The translations under genes and the position numbers were made by a program. A stretch of 64,000 bases of DNA, from assembly GCF_040819555.1 (NCBI RefSeq), contig NZ_CP161920.1, positions 2,727,001 through 2,791,000 on the forward strand, read 5' to 3'. Of the stretch, positions 34,616 through 44,319 are shown one piece after another. This DNA is from Nitratireductor sp. GISD-1A_MAKvit. GTDB taxonomy: Bacteria; Pseudomonadota; Alphaproteobacteria; Rhizobiales; Rhizobiaceae. Positions within the stretch are counted from its first letter, which is position 1. Every line of letters begins with the position of its first letter. The notes beneath the pieces were generated by a model. It was not told the DNA's origin. It worked only from the letters and a program-made list of their open reading frames with translations, and ran no database searches.

Positions 34616-35491
34616 TCAGCCGCGCTGGCGTTCCAGCATGGCGAAGAAGACCACGGTGATCCCAAGAATGATCAGCATCAAAACCAGTGCTGCAGCATTG
34701 CCCTCGTTCACCGCAAGGCCCTGAAAGGCGCGCCGGTAGGCGAAGAACGACAAGAGTTCCGTCGAGGTGCCTGGCCCCCCCTTTGTCAGGACATATACAA
34801 GATCATAGGTGCGGAACTCGTTGATCAGCTGAATGACGATGGCGATCGCCGAGATCGGGCGCAGCATCGGCAGGGTAATATACCAGAATTGCTGAAGCGC
34901 GTTTGCGCCGTCCACCTGCGCAGCCTCGTAGGGATCCTTTGGAAGAGACGCCAGGCCCGCCGCCATCAGAAGGACAACAAAGGAAGTCTGCTGCCAGATA
35001 TCGATGCCGGCAAGCGTCGAGAGCGCCAGGCTGGAGGAGCCGAGCCAGTCGACCGGTGGCAGGCCGACCTGGACCAGAAGATGATTGACGATGCCCAGAT
35101 TGGGCTGCAGAAGCATGCGCCAGATCAGCGCCACGGCAACGGGCGACATGGCCATGGGCAGGGTCAGGATCGCGAAATAGAACGGGCGCAACCGCAATGT
35201 GCGCTGAAGCATCAGGGCAATGCCCAGCCCGATGATGAACTCGCCAATCACCGTCACCACCGAATAGCGCAGTGTCAGAAAAAGCGAGTGCCAGAAGATC
35301 TCCTCGCCGGCAATGGCGGCAAAGTTGCTCAATCCCGCAAAAGGCTGGAGCGACGGGCGCACGAAGGTCATCGACGAAACGGAAATCACCATCGCGTAAA
35401 GGACGGGCAGTCCCATCACGATGGCGAGAACGGAAAGCCCGGGCGCCGCGAAGGCCCAGCCTGTTCGTGTCACGCGCGATCCATTTTTCAC
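34616..35491 (-). CDS. ABC sugar transporter permease (MalF type)
   Basis: A 291-residue inner-membrane protein with six hydrophobic segments and the EAA loop DPYEAAQVDGANALQQFWY near residue 200, which contacts the ATPase. I chose the GTG at 35491, preceded by GGAG, because codons upstream do not resemble protein. It is the last gene of the importer operon, after the binding protein. The substrate is probably a sugar or polyol, judged from the neighbouring dehydrogenase and kinase. Confidence 0.9.
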   Translation of the reverse strand: MKNGSRVTRTGWAFAAPGLSVLAIVMGLPVLYAMVISVSSMTFVRPSLQPFAGLSNFAAIAGEEIFWHSLFLTLRYSVVTVIGEFIIGLGIALMLQRTLRLRPFYFAILTLPMAMSPVAVALIWRMLLQPNLGIVNHLLVQVGLPPVDWLGSSSLALSTLAGIDIWQQTSFVVLLMAAGLASLPKDPYEAAQVDGANALQQFWYITLPMLRPISAIAIVIQLINEFRTYDLVYVLTKGGPGTSTELLSFFAYRRAFQGLAVNEGNAAALVLMLIILGITVVFFAMLERQRG

Positions 35492-35544
35492 GAGGTATCT
35501 CTCCGCCTGGGAGTGAGCCCGGCCCGAAGGCCGGGTCACAGGAA

Positions 35545-36831
35545 TTATTTGGACATCAGGTCTTCAAGGCCCTTGGCGGCTGCCTCGATCGCTTCGTCCA
35601 CGCTGCGTTCTCCGCCGGCGGCGAGCGAAAGCTGCGTTCCAAGCACATCCTCATACTGGGCGGTGTAGGTGAAGATGGGGAAGGATTTGCCGCTGGCAAC
35701 GATCTCCAGCCCCTGCTTGTAGAACGGGTATTTCTCCTGGACGCCGGGATCGGAGAAGACATCCTCGCGCACCGGTGCATGGCCCTGTAACGCGCGCTTC
35801 ACGGAGACATCCTTGCTCTGCACCCAGGAAATGAACGTCCAGGCCGCCTGCTTCACGTCGTCGGGAACATTGGCCGGAATGCCCCAGCCCCAGCCTCCGC
35901 TTTCGCCATGTCCGCCCGGCATGACCGCCAGACCCAGCTTGCCGGCAACTTCAGGGCATTTTTCGGCATTGTCGAGCTGCGGAAGCATCCACCAGTAGGT
36001 GGTCATGCTGAACGCCTCTCCGCTGCACATCAGGCGCATCGTGTCGTCGAGCGTTGCCGAGAGCGCACCGGTCTGAGCCGCGTTCTGAACCGCGTCGGCA
36101 TAAAGGCTGAGCGCGTTGCGTGCTTCCTCCGAATTGAGAACCACATTGCGGTCATCGTCCAGATAGGCGCCACCGGCCGAAAACAGAAAATTCGAGAACT
36201 CCATCGAGTTCGGATCGCCGCGCTGGGCCTGCATGGCGGCACCATTGACGCCAGCATTTGCCTTCATGAAGCGTGCAAGGGCGACATAGTCTTCCAGCGT
36301 TTCCGGCAGGGCGAGCGCCTTGCCCGTTTCCTTTTCATATTGCGCGGCCAGCTTCTCGTCCTCAAGAAGGTCGGTCCGATAGATCAGCCCCATGGAATAA
36401 TTGTACATGGGGAGGATAGGCACCGCTTCGCCGCCGCTGCCAAGGAGATCCATCATCGAGGGCAGGAAGGGCTTCAGGTCAAAGCCGCTTTCGTCGATCA
36501 TCGGCTTCAGGTCGGTCAGCCAGCCGGCTGCCGGAAACTCGCCCGCCCACAGGAAATCGACGGAGAGCACGTTGTAGAAGCTCTCACCGCTGACCAGCTG
36601 GGTGACCAGCTTGTCGTGCATGTCGCCATAGCCGACCTTTTCGAATTCCACCTTGATGCCGGTTTCCTTCTCGAACTCCGGCAGAAGAGCCTCGATGATC
36701 TGGGTTTCGGGCACATCCTCCATGAGCGCGTGCAGCGTGATGTCGTCTGCCATCGCGGTGGAAGCACCGGCCAGAAGGCCGACCAGTGCAACCCCGGCAG
36801 CCAGGTGCCCGTGTTTTCCGAATTTTCTCAT
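35545..36831 (-). CDS. ABC transporter sugar-binding protein
   Basis: A 428-residue periplasmic protein. The signal peptide MRKFGKHGHLAAGVALVGLL is followed by a cleavage site near TAMADD. The mature part has the family-1 pattern PETQIIEALLPEFEKETGIK, VGYGDMHDKLVTQLVSG and GGWGWGIPANVPDD. It captures the substrate outside the inner membrane and delivers it to the two permeases. AGTAGGGGA precedes the ATG at 36831; an extension to 37083 would read through the upstream permease gene. Its place between the two permease genes is unusual. Confidence 0.92.
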   Translation of the reverse strand: MRKFGKHGHLAAGVALVGLLAGASTAMADDITLHALMEDVPETQIIEALLPEFEKETGIKVEFEKVGYGDMHDKLVTQLVSGESFYNVLSVDFLWAGEFPAAGWLTDLKPMIDESGFDLKPFLPSMMDLLGSGGEAVPILPMYNYSMGLIYRTDLLEDEKLAAQYEKETGKALALPETLEDYVALARFMKANAGVNGAAMQAQRGDPNSMEFSNFLFSAGGAYLDDDRNVVLNSEEARNALSLYADAVQNAAQTGALSATLDDTMRLMCSGEAFSMTTYWWMLPQLDNAEKCPEVAGKLGLAVMPGGHGESGGWGWGIPANVPDDVKQAAWTFISWVQSKDVSVKRALQGHAPVREDVFSDPGVQEKYPFYKQGLEIVASGKSFPIFTYTAQYEDVLGTQLSLAAGGERSVDEAIEAAAKGLEDLMSK

Positions 36832-36875
36832 TCCCCTACTCCTTTTTGGTTTTTTTGAGTTTGTGTCGGTGTGCC

Positions 36876-37673
36876 CTATTTGACGCTGCCGAACGACAGG
36901 CCCTGCACCAGGTATTTCTGGATGAAGCGCGAGGCGAGCATGAGCGGCAGGATGGCGAGCGACACACCCGCCGAGACCTTGGAAATCTCCACCCCGTTGG
37001 AGGTCTGAAGCGCCGCCAGCGCCACCGGAACCGTCGCCGTGCGCGGCCCGCCGAGGATCAGGGCGAACAGGAATTCGTTCCACGAGATGATGAACCCGAG
37101 CACCGCTGCCGCCGCGATACCAGGTGCTGCCACCGGCAACACCACGCGCACAAATGCGCCAAAGGCGGTCGCGCCATCGGTCATCGCGGCCCCCTCAAGG
37201 TCGCGCGGAACGGCTTCGAAGAAGCCCATCAGGATCCATGTCAGGAAAGGAAGATTGATCGCGGTATAAACCAGCGTAAGGCCAAACAGCGAGTTGGTCA
37301 GGCCCAGGCTGCGATACAGCATGAATGTGGGCAGAGCGAGTGCCACCGGCGGCAGCATCTGTGTCGCGAGCACCGCAAAGCGCCCTGCCCGTCCGCTGGT
37401 GCGAAACCGTGCAAAGGCATAGCCCGTCGGCGCTGCCAGCGGCAGCGCCAGAATGACAGAGCCGGCTGCCACGATGATCGAATTCAGATAATTGGTGCCA
37501 AACCTGTTGTCGGCAAACAGGCTTGCATAATTGTGAAGCGTCACTTCCGGCAGGATCGCAGTGCTGTAGGAGAGGCTTTCAGGAACGAGGCTGGTGCGCA
37601 GAACCCAGAGAATGGGCAACAGCACGATAAGGCATGCGAGACATAGACCGAAATGGCTCAGAACACGCAGCAT
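36876..37673 (-). CDS. ABC sugar transporter permease (MalG type)
   Basis: A 265-residue inner-membrane protein. LRTSLVPESLSYS follows the first helix, and the EAA loop is PRDLEGAAMTDGATAFGAFV. It ends LVQGLSFGSVK, the GxVK ending typical of MalG-type subunits. The start ATG at 37673 lies 4 bases after the stop of the ATPase gene. Confidence 0.92.
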   Translation of the reverse strand: MLRVLSHFGLCLACLIVLLPILWVLRTSLVPESLSYSTAILPEVTLHNYASLFADNRFGTNYLNSIIVAAGSVILALPLAAPTGYAFARFRTSGRAGRFAVLATQMLPPVALALPTFMLYRSLGLTNSLFGLTLVYTAINLPFLTWILMGFFEAVPRDLEGAAMTDGATAFGAFVRVVLPVAAPGIAAAAVLGFIISWNEFLFALILGGPRTATVPVALAALQTSNGVEISKVSAGVSLAILPLMLASRFIQKYLVQGLSFGSVK

Positions 37674-37677
37674 GCCT

Positions 37678-38793
37678 CTACTCCACCGTTCCGCGCGGAA
37701 AGGCCCGCGTTGTTTCGGCATCGAACAGATGCATGCGGGCGACATCGGCATGAAAGGTCAGGCGATCGCCGACGGAGGCAGCAAAGTCGCGCCCCAGCCG
37801 CGCGGAAAGTTCGCGTCTGCCGCCATTGTCCAGTGCGAGAACGACGATGTTCTCCATGCCCAGGGCCTCGATGGCGACCACCGATGCCTCGAAGGGTACC
37901 GCGCCCGGCCTGGCTTCGGCATGAATGTCTTCAGGCCGCAGTCCGAAAATGACCGGGCGGTCCAGCGCCTTGCCGAATGCTTCGTGCAGAGACCGCGGAA
38001 GCGTGAAGGAGAGCACGTCGCTCGACAGTTCGATCGCGTCGGCATTGCCGCTCAGTCGCGCTTCCATCAGGTTCATCTGCGGCGAGGCCAGAAACTGCGC
38101 AACGAATGTGTCGACCGGATTGGCGTACACCTCAAGAGGCTTGCCCACCTGCACCAGATTGCCATCCCGCATGATGCAGATCCGGTCACCCATGGTCATG
38201 GCTTCCACCTGGTCATGGGTGACGAACACCGTGGTGCGCTTCAACCTGCGATGCAGCTTGATGAGTTCCAGACGCATCTCGGCGCGCAACTTGGCGTCGA
38301 GATTGGACAATGGTTCGTCCATGAGAAACACATCCGGCTCCCGCACCATGGCGCGGCCGAGCGCCACACGCTGGCGCTGCCCGCCGGACAGGGCAGCAGG
38401 CCGCCGGTCGAGATAGGGCTCTAGCCCCAGTATGTCGGCGGCCGCCTCGATCCGCTCGGCCCGATCAGCCGGAGCCATGCCGCGCATCTTGAGGCCGAAC
38501 TCCATGTTCTGCCTGACACTCATGTGCGGATAAAGCGCGTAACTCTGGAAGACGACAGCCACATTGCGCTCGCGAGGAGCGGCGCGCGTCACGTCACGCG
38601 CGCCGATGTGCAGACTGCCGGAGCTGATATCCTCCAGACCGGCGATCATGCGCAGCGTGGTCGACTTTCCGCAGCCCGACGGACCGAGGAAAATCATGAA
38701 CTCACCCTCCTCGATCGTCAGATTCATGTCCCTCACTCCGACAACGCCGGAGCCGTAATCCTTGGTGACGTTTTCGAGGGTGATGCTGGCCAT
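37678..38793 (-). CDS. ABC transporter ATP-binding protein (UgpC/MsmX type)
   Basis: A 371-residue sugar-importer ATPase. Walker A is LGPSGCGKSTTLRMIAG, the Q-loop VVFQSYALYPHM, the signature LSGGQRQRVALGRA, Walker B VFLMDEPLSNLD and the H-loop VFVTHDQVEAMT. The C-terminal 130 residues form the regulatory OB-fold domain (FGLRPEDIHAE). It energises the two permeases encoded downstream. A 101-bp AT-rich gap separates it from the SDR gene, so it may have its own promoter. Confidence 0.94.
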   Translation of the reverse strand: MASITLENVTKDYGSGVVGVRDMNLTIEEGEFMIFLGPSGCGKSTTLRMIAGLEDISSGSLHIGARDVTRAAPRERNVAVVFQSYALYPHMSVRQNMEFGLKMRGMAPADRAERIEAAADILGLEPYLDRRPAALSGGQRQRVALGRAMVREPDVFLMDEPLSNLDAKLRAEMRLELIKLHRRLKRTTVFVTHDQVEAMTMGDRICIMRDGNLVQVGKPLEVYANPVDTFVAQFLASPQMNLMEARLSGNADAIELSSDVLSFTLPRSLHEAFGKALDRPVIFGLRPEDIHAEARPGAVPFEASVVAIEALGMENIVVLALDNGGRRELSARLGRDFAASVGDRLTFHADVARMHLFDAETTRAFPRGTVE

Positions 38794-38894
38794 ATGCGGG
38801 TCCGTTGTTGGCTAAGAAGCTCAGCCTAGACGAACATTTCGAAACTTATCAAGCAAAAATTCAAACATTTTTTTGTTCGAATGATCATTCAACG
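38794..38894 (-). promoter_or_regulatory. Promoter/operator region of the ABC importer genes
   Basis: An AT-rich gap with CGAACA at 38831-38836 and its complement TGTTCG at 38874-38879, followed by the perfect palindrome GAATGATCATTC at 38879-38890. CGAACA/TGTTCG half-sites resemble the GlpR-type operators of DeoR-family regulators, and a DeoR gene lies 0.9 kb away. Confidence 0.5.
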
Positions 38895-39695
38895 CTAAGT
38901 CGTGTAAACCCCGCCGGTCACATTGATCGCCTGCCCGGTCATGAAGCGAGCAGCGCCCGAGCACAGGAACACCGCCACGCCGGCAACGTCTTCAGCGGTC
39001 TCAAGCCGGCCGAGCGGGGTCTGACTGATATAGTCGGCGCGCACCTCTGCAGGTGTCATTCCGCGCAGTTCAGCTTCCCACGCGACCTCCCTCTCCTGCA
39101 TCGACGTCCGCACAAAGCCGGGGCAGACCGCATTGACGCGTATGCCTTTGGGCGCCAGCTCCCGCGCGAGCGCCTGGGTCCATCCGACCACGGCAAACTT
39201 GCTCGCCGAATAATGCGCCAGCAGCGGCGCGCCCACCTTGGCCGCAAGCGAAGCCGTGTTCACGATCACGCCATTGCCTGTCTCGACAAAATGCCGCGCG
39301 GCCACCTGATTGGCATAAAAAACGCCCCGGGCGTTGACATCCATGTTGAAGTTCCAGTCATCGTCGGTCAGCTCCAGCGCGGGGCGCATTGACGAGACGC
39401 CGGCATTGGCAATCATGATCTCCAGCCCACCCTGCCGCTCGATCGCCTCGGCGGTGGCCTTTTCGACCGAGGCGCGGTCGCGCACATCCATTTGCAGACC
39501 GATTGCCCCCTCGCCCAGTTGGCCAGCAGCTTTCTCTGCGGCACTCATGTCAAGGTCGGCGATTGCAACGGCGACGCCCTGCACATGCAGGGCACGCGCA
39601 ATGGCCAGTCCGATGCCGGACGCGCCGCCCGTGATGAGCGCCCGCCTGCCGCGCAGATCCGGATAGCTTTGCTCGGCCAATTGATCCTGATTCAT
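38895..39695 (-). CDS. SDR family dehydrogenase, probable polyol dehydrogenase
   Basis: A 266-residue Rossmann-fold oxidoreductase of normal length. The cofactor motif ALITGGASGIGLA is near residue 20, NAG is in MIANAGVSS, catalytic Ser is in IVNTASLAAKVG, and YxxxK is in HYSASKFAVVGW. The aspartate in AIADLDMS suggests NAD+ rather than NADP+. Next to an FGGY kinase and a sugar importer, oxidation of a polyol to a ketose is the likely reaction. The ATG at 39695 is chosen; upstream codons fall in the operator region. Confidence 0.88.
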   Translation of the reverse strand: MNQDQLAEQSYPDLRGRRALITGGASGIGLAIARALHVQGVAVAIADLDMSAAEKAAGQLGEGAIGLQMDVRDRASVEKATAEAIERQGGLEIMIANAGVSSMRPALELTDDDWNFNMDVNARGVFYANQVAARHFVETGNGVIVNTASLAAKVGAPLLAHYSASKFAVVGWTQALARELAPKGIRVNAVCPGFVRTSMQEREVAWEAELRGMTPAEVRADYISQTPLGRLETAEDVAGVAVFLCSGAARFMTGQAINVTGGVYTT

Positions 39696-39810
39696 CCCAA
39701 GGTCCTTCGCATATGAACAAAAACAAACAATTCCAATGTTATTCATGTTTGATTTTGTCGCAAGTGCGGTTTATTCAATGAAGTGAGCAAACTGCGAAAC
39801 CGGTGGAACC
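39696..39810. promoter_or_regulatory. Divergent SDR/DeoR control region
   Basis: 115 AT-rich bases between divergent starts. ACAAAAACAAAC at 39717-39728 is mirrored by GTTTGATTTTGT at 39747-39758 (11 of 12 bases complementary), separated by 18 bases. This is a likely operator for the adjacent DeoR regulator. Confidence 0.55.
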
Positions 39811-40632
39811 ATGTCCAGCAGCAGCAGATCGGCCATCGAGAAGGAACGCCCTCCCGCACAGGCGCGCCTGGCAGCCATTCTAGAGCGGCTGCATGACGGC
39901 GGCGCGGTTACGGTCACCGAGCTTGCACGCATGTTCGGTGTCTCCGACATGACGGTGCGCCGCGACCTTGCCGAGCTGGAGCGCGACGGCCTTCTGGAGC
40001 GCGTGCATGGCGGCGCTGTTCCCCCCTCACGCGGCCCGCTCAGCCTGCTCGACGACGTGGAGCCGAATTTTGAGGCCCGCTCTCGCAACAATCAGGATGC
40101 AAAGAAACGGATCGCCGACCTGGCCGCCACTTTCGTGGCCCGTTACCGCACCATCGCTATGGATGTGGGGTCGACGACCTTTCTCACCGCGCAACTCCTC
40201 CGGGACCTGCCTCATATCCGGGTTTTCACCAACAGCCTGCGGATTGTCGAGGAGCTGTCGTCCACAAATCTTGAAGTCTACGTCCCGGGCGGACGGGTCA
40301 GGCCCGACGAGCGCTCCGTCATGGGTCCCATCGCGGTGGAGCAGTTCAGCAAGCTTTATTTCGACGTCGCGCTGATCGGCCTGTCGGGTCTCACCGCCGA
40401 AGGCATGTTCGACTACTCGATTGAAGACACACAGATGAAACAGGTCTACCTGCAGCGTTCGGCCCATCGCGTCCTCCTGTGCGATTCATCGAAGTTCCGC
40501 CGGATGTCGCTCGTCCGCATCGGCGGGTTTCAGGAGATCGACACACTCATCACCGACGCCCTTCCCCCTTCAGACATCGCATCTGCCCTGGCCGCAGCCC
40601 GGGTCGACGTGCGGATCGCCACCGCGCCTTGA
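39811..40632 (+). CDS. DeoR/GlpR family transcriptional regulator
   Basis: A 273-residue regulator. The N-terminal winged helix has AILERLHDGGAVTVTELARM and SDMTVRRDLAELERDGLLER followed by VHGGAV, the family signature. The C-terminal sensor domain binds a sugar phosphate (AMDVGSTTFLTAQ; FDVALIGLSGLTAEG; LLCDSSKFRR). It probably represses the divergent SDR-transporter genes and the downstream kinase until a phosphorylated intermediate accumulates. Confidence 0.92.
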   Translation: MSSSSRSAIEKERPPAQARLAAILERLHDGGAVTVTELARMFGVSDMTVRRDLAELERDGLLERVHGGAVPPSRGPLSLLDDVEPNFEARSRNNQDAKKRIADLAATFVARYRTIAMDVGSTTFLTAQLLRDLPHIRVFTNSLRIVEELSSTNLEVYVPGGRVRPDERSVMGPIAVEQFSKLYFDVALIGLSGLTAEGMFDYSIEDTQMKQVYLQRSAHRVLLCDSSKFRRMSLVRIGGFQEIDTLITDALPPSDIASALAAARVDVRIATAP

Positions 40633-40723
40633 AGGCTGCCGGTGCGTCATACGTTTGCATGGATGCCGGGTCGTGCCCGCCATGCTCAATCGGCTGAACA
40701 AACCCAAACCCGAAAGGAAATCC

Positions 40724-42208
40724 ATGTCCCTTGTCCTCGGGCTTGATATCGGAACCACTTCGACAATCGGCATCCTGATCGAACTTCCCGACCGCGTGCT
40801 TGCCACGGCCAGCCGGCCCGTTCGCCTGTCCTCTCCGCAGCCGGGCTGGGCGGAGGAGGATCCGCAACAGTGGTGGCAGAATGTCTGCGCCATCGTGCCC
40901 GACCTTCTCGGGCAATCGGGGCGCGCGGCGTCCGAGATCGCCGCCATCGGCGTGTCGGGCATGCTGCCTGCGGTGGTGCTTCTTGATGAGACCGGCAATC
41001 TCCTGCGCCCCTCGATACAGCAGAGCGACGGGCGCTGCGGGCCGCAGGTGGCGCAGATGCGTCGCGAGATCGACGAGAGCGCGTTTCTGGCGCGTGCGGG
41101 CAACGGCATCAATCAACAGCTGGTCGGTGCCAAGCTGCGCTGGATCGCCGAGCACGAGCCCGAAATTCATGCGCGCGCGCACACCGTTTTCGGCTCCTAC
41201 GATTATATCAACTGGCGCCTCACCGGCGTCAGGGCCATCGAGCAGAACTGGGCGCTTGAAGCCGGTGTGGTGGATGTTGCCGCCGACGCGCTGGCTCCCG
41301 ATCTCGCCGCCGCAACCGGAATCCCCCCCGAAACGCTGCCACCTCTCGTGCGCTCACACGAAATTCTTGGCCACGTCAATGAGAAGGCCGCAGAGGCGAC
41401 CGGGCTCGCGGCCGGCACCCCTGTCGTGGGCGGTGCGGCGGATATGGTTGCCTCCGCGCTGGGCGCCGGCGTGATCAGCGATGGCGATGTGTTGCTGAAG
41501 TTCGGCGGGGCCGTCGACATCCTGACGGCGACACGCCGCGTGGTGCCCGATCCACGCCTTTATCTCGATTATCACCTGGTGCCGGGGCTCTTCATGCCCA
41601 ATGGCTGCATGTCGACGGGCGGTTCGGTGCTCAACTGGTTCGTCGACACGTTCGTGGCAGACCGCGCCGGGATCGAAGGGTCTGTGCATGCCTGGCTCGA
41701 CGCACAGGCGGCTCAACGCCCGGCCGGAGCCAGCGGCCTGCTCGTTCTCCCCTATTTCCTGGGCGAGAAAACACCGATCCACGACCCTGACGCGCGTGGC
41801 GTCATCGAGGGCCTCACCCTCTCGCACACAATTGGCGATCTCTGGCGCGCCGTTCTTGAAGCCTATGCCTTCGCGCTTCGGCACCATGTCGAGGTGCTTC
41901 GCGACATCGGCCATTCCGTGACACGTTTCACCGTTTCGGATGGCGGAGCGGCCAGCACCGTGTGGATGCAGATCGTGGCCGATGTGCTCGACGCACCGCT
42001 CCAGCGGCTTGGCGGCCACCCAGGCTCGTGCCTTGGCGCGGCCTGGACCGCTGCGGTGGGCGCGGGCCTTGCCGATTGGGACGGCATCACCGCTTTCACC
42101 ACCAAAGAACAACCGATCGCGCCCAATCCGGGACACCGCGACACCTATGAAAATGGCTATCGGCGCTACCGCGCGCTTTACGATCGCCTGAAAGGCTTTC
42201 ACGAATGA
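40724..42208 (+). CDS. FGGY family carbohydrate kinase (xylulokinase-like)
   Basis: A 494-residue sugar kinase. The N-terminal phosphate loop is LGLDIGTTSTIGILIELPD; QPGWAEEDPQQWW and GVSGMLPAVVLLDE are family motifs; the C-terminal ATP site includes LKFGGAVDIL and VSDGGAASTVWMQIVADVLD. It phosphorylates a ketose, perhaps D-xylulose, the product of the neighbouring dehydrogenase. GAAAGGAAA precedes the ATG at 40724. The stop overlaps the phosphatase gene (ATGA). Confidence 0.9.
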   Translation: MSLVLGLDIGTTSTIGILIELPDRVLATASRPVRLSSPQPGWAEEDPQQWWQNVCAIVPDLLGQSGRAASEIAAIGVSGMLPAVVLLDETGNLLRPSIQQSDGRCGPQVAQMRREIDESAFLARAGNGINQQLVGAKLRWIAEHEPEIHARAHTVFGSYDYINWRLTGVRAIEQNWALEAGVVDVAADALAPDLAAATGIPPETLPPLVRSHEILGHVNEKAAEATGLAAGTPVVGGAADMVASALGAGVISDGDVLLKFGGAVDILTATRRVVPDPRLYLDYHLVPGLFMPNGCMSTGGSVLNWFVDTFVADRAGIEGSVHAWLDAQAAQRPAGASGLLVLPYFLGEKTPIHDPDARGVIEGLTLSHTIGDLWRAVLEAYAFALRHHVEVLRDIGHSVTRFTVSDGGAASTVWMQIVADVLDAPLQRLGGHPGSCLGAAWTAAVGAGLADWDGITAFTTKEQPIAPNPGHRDTYENGYRRYRALYDRLKGFHE

Positions 42209-42837
42209 ACATCCTAAAGGCAGTGGCATGGGATATCGATGGCACCCTCATCGACAGCGAGCCGCTTCATCATCGCGCCCTGCTTGCTGCGAGCGCCACC
42301 CATGGCGTGGACCTTTCCGGCGATCCGAAGGAGCGTTTCGTCGGCGTGCACATGCATGATGTCTGGACAGCCCTCAAACCGCTCTATCCCGCCACGCTCA
42401 CGCGGGAAGACTGGCTCGGGCAGATCAACCGGTTTTATTGCGATGCGACGTCTTCCCTCGATCCTATTCCAGGCGCGCGGGAGGTGATCGAGGCCCTGGC
42501 AGCCCGTGGGGTGCCGCAGATCTGTGTGTCGAATTCCGGCCGCACGGTCGTCGACGCAAACATCGAATGCCTGGGGATTGCCCCCTTTCTCGCAGGCTCG
42601 ATCTCACTTGATGATCTCAACAACGGAAAGCCGGACCCGGAAGGCTATCTTCTGGCAGCGCAGCGCCTTGGCGTGCCGGCCGGCGCGGTGCTGGCCGTCG
42701 AAGACAGCAACACCGGCCTTAAGGCCGCCCGGGCCGCGGGCCTGGTCACGGCAGGATATGCTCCCGAAGGTGCCCCCCTTGCCGGCGCCGACCATCAGAT
42801 CCGCAACCTCCATGAGTTGCTGGACCTGTTTGCCTGA
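42205..42837 (+). CDS. HAD family phosphatase (CbbY/Gph-like)
   Basis: A 210-residue HAD hydrolase. The nucleophile motif AWDIDGTLIDSEP lies near residue 10, motif II is VSNSGR, and motifs III-IV are GKPDPEGYLLAA and AVEDSNTGLKAA. The cap lies between residues 15 and 80. Such genes commonly follow polyol kinases in Rhodobacter and rhizobial loci, where they remove unwanted sugar phosphates. It is coupled to the kinase by ATGA. Confidence 0.9.
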   Translation: MNILKAVAWDIDGTLIDSEPLHHRALLAASATHGVDLSGDPKERFVGVHMHDVWTALKPLYPATLTREDWLGQINRFYCDATSSLDPIPGAREVIEALAARGVPQICVSNSGRTVVDANIECLGIAPFLAGSISLDDLNNGKPDPEGYLLAAQRLGVPAGAVLAVEDSNTGLKAARAAGLVTAGYAPEGAPLAGADHQIRNLHELLDLFA

Positions 42838-42879
42838 GCAGCAATCTCGCCCGCAGGGATCAGGGGGCGCGGGGGAGGC

Positions 42880-44277
42880 TCACCTCTGGCCTCTTCCGGT
42901 GCTGTAGATCGCCAGCCCAAGCGTCATCAGCGCCAGAACGGCTGCGCCAGTGAAGGTCATCGAGAATGCCCTCGCAACATCGGCTCCAGGAGCCTGCGCG
43001 ACCTCCCCTCTCCCCAGAAAGACAACGAACAGGGAAGACATCGCCGAAGCTCCGGTCATCAGCCCCAGATTCCGTGACAGGCCGAGCAGTCCGGAAAGTC
43101 GGCCACGCTGTTCCCTGGGGGCATGAACCAAAACCGCGGTGTTGTTGGCGGCCAGAAAGAGCTGAAAAGCCGGTGTCAGCGAAATCAGCGCGATGACATA
43201 ACCGGACACGCCAAGCACACGCGGCAGGAACGCCAGACACAGTGCCCCGGCAGTGATCTGCATCAGTCCGAGGATCATGACCCGGCGCACGCCGAGACGA
43301 TCCGTCAGCCGCCCGGCCGGCACGCCCGAAAGTGCGGCCACGAAAGGCCCCACCGCCAGAACCAGGCCAATCAGAGCGTCGTTCAACCCGAGCGAAAAGG
43401 CCAGAAAGAATGGCCCCACCACCAGTGTTGTCATCATGATCGCACCGACCGAAAGATTCATGAGAAAACCCCCGCCCGTATTCCAGTTCAAAAGCAGCGC
43501 CATGGGCACGAGCGGCGAGGCGGCGCGCTTTTCGACGGTCACGAACAAGGCAGTCGCGAGCGCTGCGAGGGCCATCAGGAACACCGGTGAAAACGAAAGC
43601 CCCACTCCGGTGCCACTGGTGGCCAGCGCATAGGCGGCCAGCGCGATCACCAGAACAAGCGTTCCTGGAGCATCGAGCGCCTTCAGCGATGGCCGCACCC
43701 GTTGCCTGTCCACCGAAATGGCCGTCATGCTCAGGAAAAGCGTCACGATGGCGAAACCTGCCAGCAGCCAGAATGCCCAGCGCCAGTCTCCGCCCGCCAG
43801 CATCAGACCACCCAGCGACGGGCCGAGCGCGGTGCCGCTGGCCGACGTCGTGCCCAAAAGCCCCATCGCCGTCCCCAGCCGATCGGCGGGCACCAGATCG
43901 CGCGCAATCGACATGGGCAGAGCCATGAGGATCGCGCCGCCCATCCCCTGCAGGGCACGGCCCGCGATCAGCGCCCCGAGGCCCGGCGCCATGGCACTCC
44001 AGACCGACGCCGCGATGAAAATGACGAGGCCCGCCAGGAGAACGCGGCGGTGGCCGAAGAGATCTCCCAGCCGGCCAGCCGAAACGATGGTGACGGTCAC
44101 CGAAATCAGGTAGGCCAGCACCACCCACTGAACGTCCGAAACCGTGGCGGAAAAGTCTTTTGTCAATGTCGGCAGCAGAACCGAGGCGACGCTGAGACCG
44201 AGCGAAGCGGTCAGCGTGGCAAAGGCAAGCGTGGACAGAACGGATACGGGCGTGCGCGCCTCTACCTCAATGGTCAT
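42880..44277 (-). CDS. MFS exporter, DHA2 (14-TM) type
   Basis: A 465-residue membrane protein with about 14 hydrophobic segments. Motif A is GRLGDLFGHRRVLL, motif D1 is VSDVQWVVLAYLI, and GRALQGMGGAILMALPMSIA and GLLGTTSASGTALGPSLGG (motif C) follow. Such carriers export drugs or other small molecules by proton antiport. It diverges from a MerR regulator with a shared operator, so the exporter is probably induced by the regulator's ligand. Confidence 0.9.
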   Translation of the reverse strand: MTIEVEARTPVSVLSTLAFATLTASLGLSVASVLLPTLTKDFSATVSDVQWVVLAYLISVTVTIVSAGRLGDLFGHRRVLLAGLVIFIAASVWSAMAPGLGALIAGRALQGMGGAILMALPMSIARDLVPADRLGTAMGLLGTTSASGTALGPSLGGLMLAGGDWRWAFWLLAGFAIVTLFLSMTAISVDRQRVRPSLKALDAPGTLVLVIALAAYALATSGTGVGLSFSPVFLMALAALATALFVTVEKRAASPLVPMALLLNWNTGGGFLMNLSVGAIMMTTLVVGPFFLAFSLGLNDALIGLVLAVGPFVAALSGVPAGRLTDRLGVRRVMILGLMQITAGALCLAFLPRVLGVSGYVIALISLTPAFQLFLAANNTAVLVHAPREQRGRLSGLLGLSRNLGLMTGASAMSSLFVVFLGRGEVAQAPGADVARAFSMTFTGAAVLALMTLGLAIYSTGRGQR

Positions 44278-44319
44278 GATTTTCTCTTGTATCGAATGTG
44301 GCTATGGCCCTACCCTGCC

